Origin: Ruminococcus sp. UBA4275
GTDB lineage: Bacteria; Bacillota; Clostridia; Oscillospirales; Ruminococcaceae
Direction: 5' to 3'
NCBI GenBank assembly: GCA_002395085.1
Contig: DGVV01000156.1
Coordinates: 1 to 17,124, forward strand
DNA length: 17,124 nt
In this document: one piece after another, positions 15,667 to 17,124 of the stretch
Layout of the letters: the number at the start of each line of letters is the position of its first letter
Numbering within the stretch: position 1 is the stretch's first letter
Program-made: the position numbers and the translations under genes
Notes under the pieces: generated by a model
Database searches by the model: none
What the model was told of the DNA's origin: nothing
What the model saw: the letters and a program-made list of their open reading frames with translations, nothing else

Positions 15667-16857
15667 TTACTGTTCGCCGCGCTTTGCTGCCGTCACGACT
15701 GCTGCGCCGGAGGCTGCAAGTGCAGCAAGAATCAGGGCGGCAGCCGGCATAGCATCGCCGGTTTTGACATTGCCTGCTGTGGTGGAGGCTGTCTTTGCAG
15801 CGGCAGACGATGCAGCAGAAGCAGTCTTCACAGAAGTTTCTGCGCTGCTTGCGGCAGATGTCCTGTCTGATGTCTGAACTGTACCGGTCGTTGCTGCGGT
15901 GGTCTCTGCAATTGCCGGCCGCATCGTAAAGATCACATGGTCGGCAGGATCTATGACGGTTTTGCCCGCTGCTTCGGTGAATGCGCCGGTGTAATCCAGA
16001 TCATCCCTGCACAGATTTGCAGCTCTGGCAAGCGTCATTGCATCGTTCAGATCCACTTCCCCGTCATCATTGAAATCATAGACCAGCAGATCGGAAGTTG
16101 TTTTCGGCTGAACTGCGAATGCATCGTCATAGACATTCACCCGCACACGGAACATCTGATCCGCCTTGCGAATATCAATCGGATAAACGTTGCTGTCATC
16201 CTGCCGTGCGGTCAGCGCATATTTTCCTGCCTGACCGAAGGTGAGAGCCGCGTTGCCGTCCTGATCCGTTGTGGCGGCATACGAACCATTCAGCAGCAGC
16301 GTGATGCCGGACGCCGGCTTAGGGTCACGCACATAGGTCTCATACTGCATCGCACGGACTGTCAGCGTTGTGCCGGTCGGGAGCGGATCTGCGAGGGAAT
16401 GCTGCTGCATTTCGCCGTTCAGAATCTCCAGCCCGATGAAAGATGACATTATATCCTGCGCATAAATGGTCAGCGAATCCCCTTCCTGAAGGTCTGTGCG
16501 GAAGCGCGGGTCTTCTGTTCCCGCCTCTGCCGCCGCCTGATTGACACAGCGCATTCTGCCGTTTTTGTCATACAGTTCATGGACGAACGTGCTGTTGACA
16601 TCCCAGAAGCCGCTGTTTGCGGCGCTGTCCGGAAAATACCGTTCATGCGCAAGATACATCGCATCGTACACATCAATCGTGCCGTTCCTGTCGGCATCGC
16701 AGACGGTCAGCGGAGAAGGTGCAAGTTCATTGTCTTCCATGCGTGTGCAGATTTCCACGGTAATCCGGACGGAATCCGCTGCTGCCGCCGCAGACATCGG
16801 TGCAGAGAATGCAGCAAATGCAGCCGCAGACAGCACAGCAGCAGTGATGCGTTTCAT
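15667..16857 (-). CDS. Second secreted surface protein with two EF-hand loops and TG-type C-terminal anchor
   Basis: A 396-aa exported protein built like the one at 9439-11058. It has a signal peptide (about 1-27) and a first calcium loop DADRNGTIDVYD (54-65), followed by AMYLAHERYFP (66-76) and EGDSLTIYA (125-133) of a DUF4430-like module. A beta domain with LLLNGSYAATTDQDGNAALTF follows (187-207), then a second loop DFNDDGEVDLND (261-272). The Ala/Ser/Thr-rich stalk spans about 317-362, and the end reads NVKTGDAMP (363-371), hydrophobic stretch, KRGEQ. AAGGGAGT precedes the ATG. Calcium binding, stalk display and sortase anchoring are inferred from motifs. No enzymatic domain was recognised, so the ligand is unknown. 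Promoter and leader length match the paralogue. Confidence 0.85.
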   Translation of the reverse strand: MKRITAAVLSAAAFAAFSAPMSAAAAADSVRITVEICTRMEDNELAPSPLTVCDADRNGTIDVYDAMYLAHERYFPDSAANSGFWDVNSTFVHELYDKNGRMRCVNQAAAEAGTEDPRFRTDLQEGDSLTIYAQDIMSSFIGLEILNGEMQQHSLADPLPTGTTLTVRAMQYETYVRDPKPASGITLLLNGSYAATTDQDGNAALTFGQAGKYALTARQDDSNVYPIDIRKADQMFRVRVNVYDDAFAVQPKTTSDLLVYDFNDDGEVDLNDAMTLARAANLCRDDLDYTGAFTEAAGKTVIDPADHVIFTMRPAIAETTAATTGTVQTSDRTSAASSAETSVKTASAASSAAAKTASTTAGNVKTGDAMPAAALILAALAASGAAVVTAAKRGEQ

Positions 16858-16943
16858 ATTGATTACTCCCTTGTCTCTTGATTTTATCTTTAATATATTA
16901 GTTATATTTATTAAGTATGTTCAGCTATTATTGGATTTTTGCA

Positions 16944-16989
16944 TTGCCCCTCACTTATATAGACAACAATCGCTGCGAAAAAGTCACAC
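16944..16989 (-). promoter_or_regulatory. Shared non-SigA promoter, probably ECF-type, of the 15667-16857 gene
   Basis: Minus strand: A/T tract, GTGTGAC (16983-16989), exactly 17 nt, then TGTCTATATAAGTGAGGGGC (16946-16965). Seventeen of these last 20 bases match the site before the other surface-protein gene, and the distance to the ATG agrees within one base. Confidence 0.65.
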
Positions 16990-17034
16990 TTTTTCAAAAA
17001 AATTTTTTGCTTCTTTTTCCTGCATCTGCAAAAA

Positions 17035-17072
17035 GCAGGGCGGCAGCCCGAAAAACCGGGTTGCCGCCCTGC
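17035..17072 (-). terminator. Rho-independent terminator of an unseen minus-strand gene to the right
   Basis: A 16-bp GC-rich stem with one G-T pair and a small A-rich loop is followed on the minus strand by TTTTT (complement of 17030-17034). It must serve a gene beyond the right edge and insulates the surface-protein promoter. Confidence 0.8.
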
Positions 17073-17078
17073 AAATGC

Positions 17079-17119
17079 GGTGTCTCCGACGGGTTAGAGG
17101 TGTCTCCGACGGATTTAGA
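17079..17119 (-). repeat. Short dispersed repeat, two tandem copies at the right edge
   Basis: Two consecutive units, GGTGTCTCCGACGGGTTAGA (17079-17098) and a 21-nt version with GGATTTAGA (17099-17119). The second contains the exact inverse of the 18-nt repeat at 209-226. Confidence 0.6.
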
Positions 17120-17124
17120 ATGGG

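Overview
The window looks like chromosomal DNA of a Gram-positive anaerobic clostridium, most likely a Ruminococcus-like member of the Oscillospiraceae. This rests on gene content and style, not on a database match. The pointers are a SpoIID-type protein, a ferredoxin-dependent 2-oxoacid oxidoreductase, a clostridial DUF1385 protein next to prmC, two secreted proteins with dockerin-like EF-hand loops and Thr/Ala-rich stalks, strong AGGAGG-type ribosome sites and a moderately high GC content. Sixteen of the seventeen genes are on the minus strand. Only the spoIID-like gene is on the plus strand. No tRNA, rRNA, IS element, phage gene or CRISPR array was seen.

Layout, left to right. Positions 1-251 hold no gene but a cluster of four perfect palindromes and one copy of a short repeat that reappears, inverted, at the right edge. 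Positions 252-8246 are a tightly packed minus-strand run. Read in the direction of transcription it is: citrate synthase, FG-GAP-like lipoprotein, OmpR-type response regulator, sensor kinase, two small DUF3592-like membrane proteins, DUF1385 membrane protein, prmC. All gaps are 60 nt or less. The only clear promoter is a near-consensus SigA site in front of citrate synthase (8303-8331), so these genes may form one long transcription unit. Positions 8384-9373 hold the divergent spoIID-like gene. It converges on a minus-strand gene for a secreted, probably wall-attached protein (9439-11058).

Positions 11396-14000 are a four-gene operon (ferredoxin, alpha, beta, gamma) for a 2-oxoacid:ferredoxin oxidoreductase of the VorB/Kor type. 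Stop and start codons overlap between alpha and beta and between beta and gamma. Its SigA promoter is preceded by a Rex/Crp-like palindrome and flanked by a separate 10-bp inverted repeat. Next come a small flavin-type split-barrel protein with its own promoter, an orphan response regulator whose phosphorylation site is altered (Asp to Glu, Lys to Arg), and a second secreted protein paralogous in design to the first.

The most interesting signal is that the two surface-protein genes, 5.8 kb apart, share the same unusual promoter: GTGTGAC, exactly 17 nt, then TGTCTWTATARGTGARGGGC, at the same distance from each ATG. This is not a SigA promoter. It looks like the site of an ECF-type sigma factor that is not encoded in the window. 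Otherwise the window is ordinary housekeeping and central metabolism, and no defence or mobile system was found.
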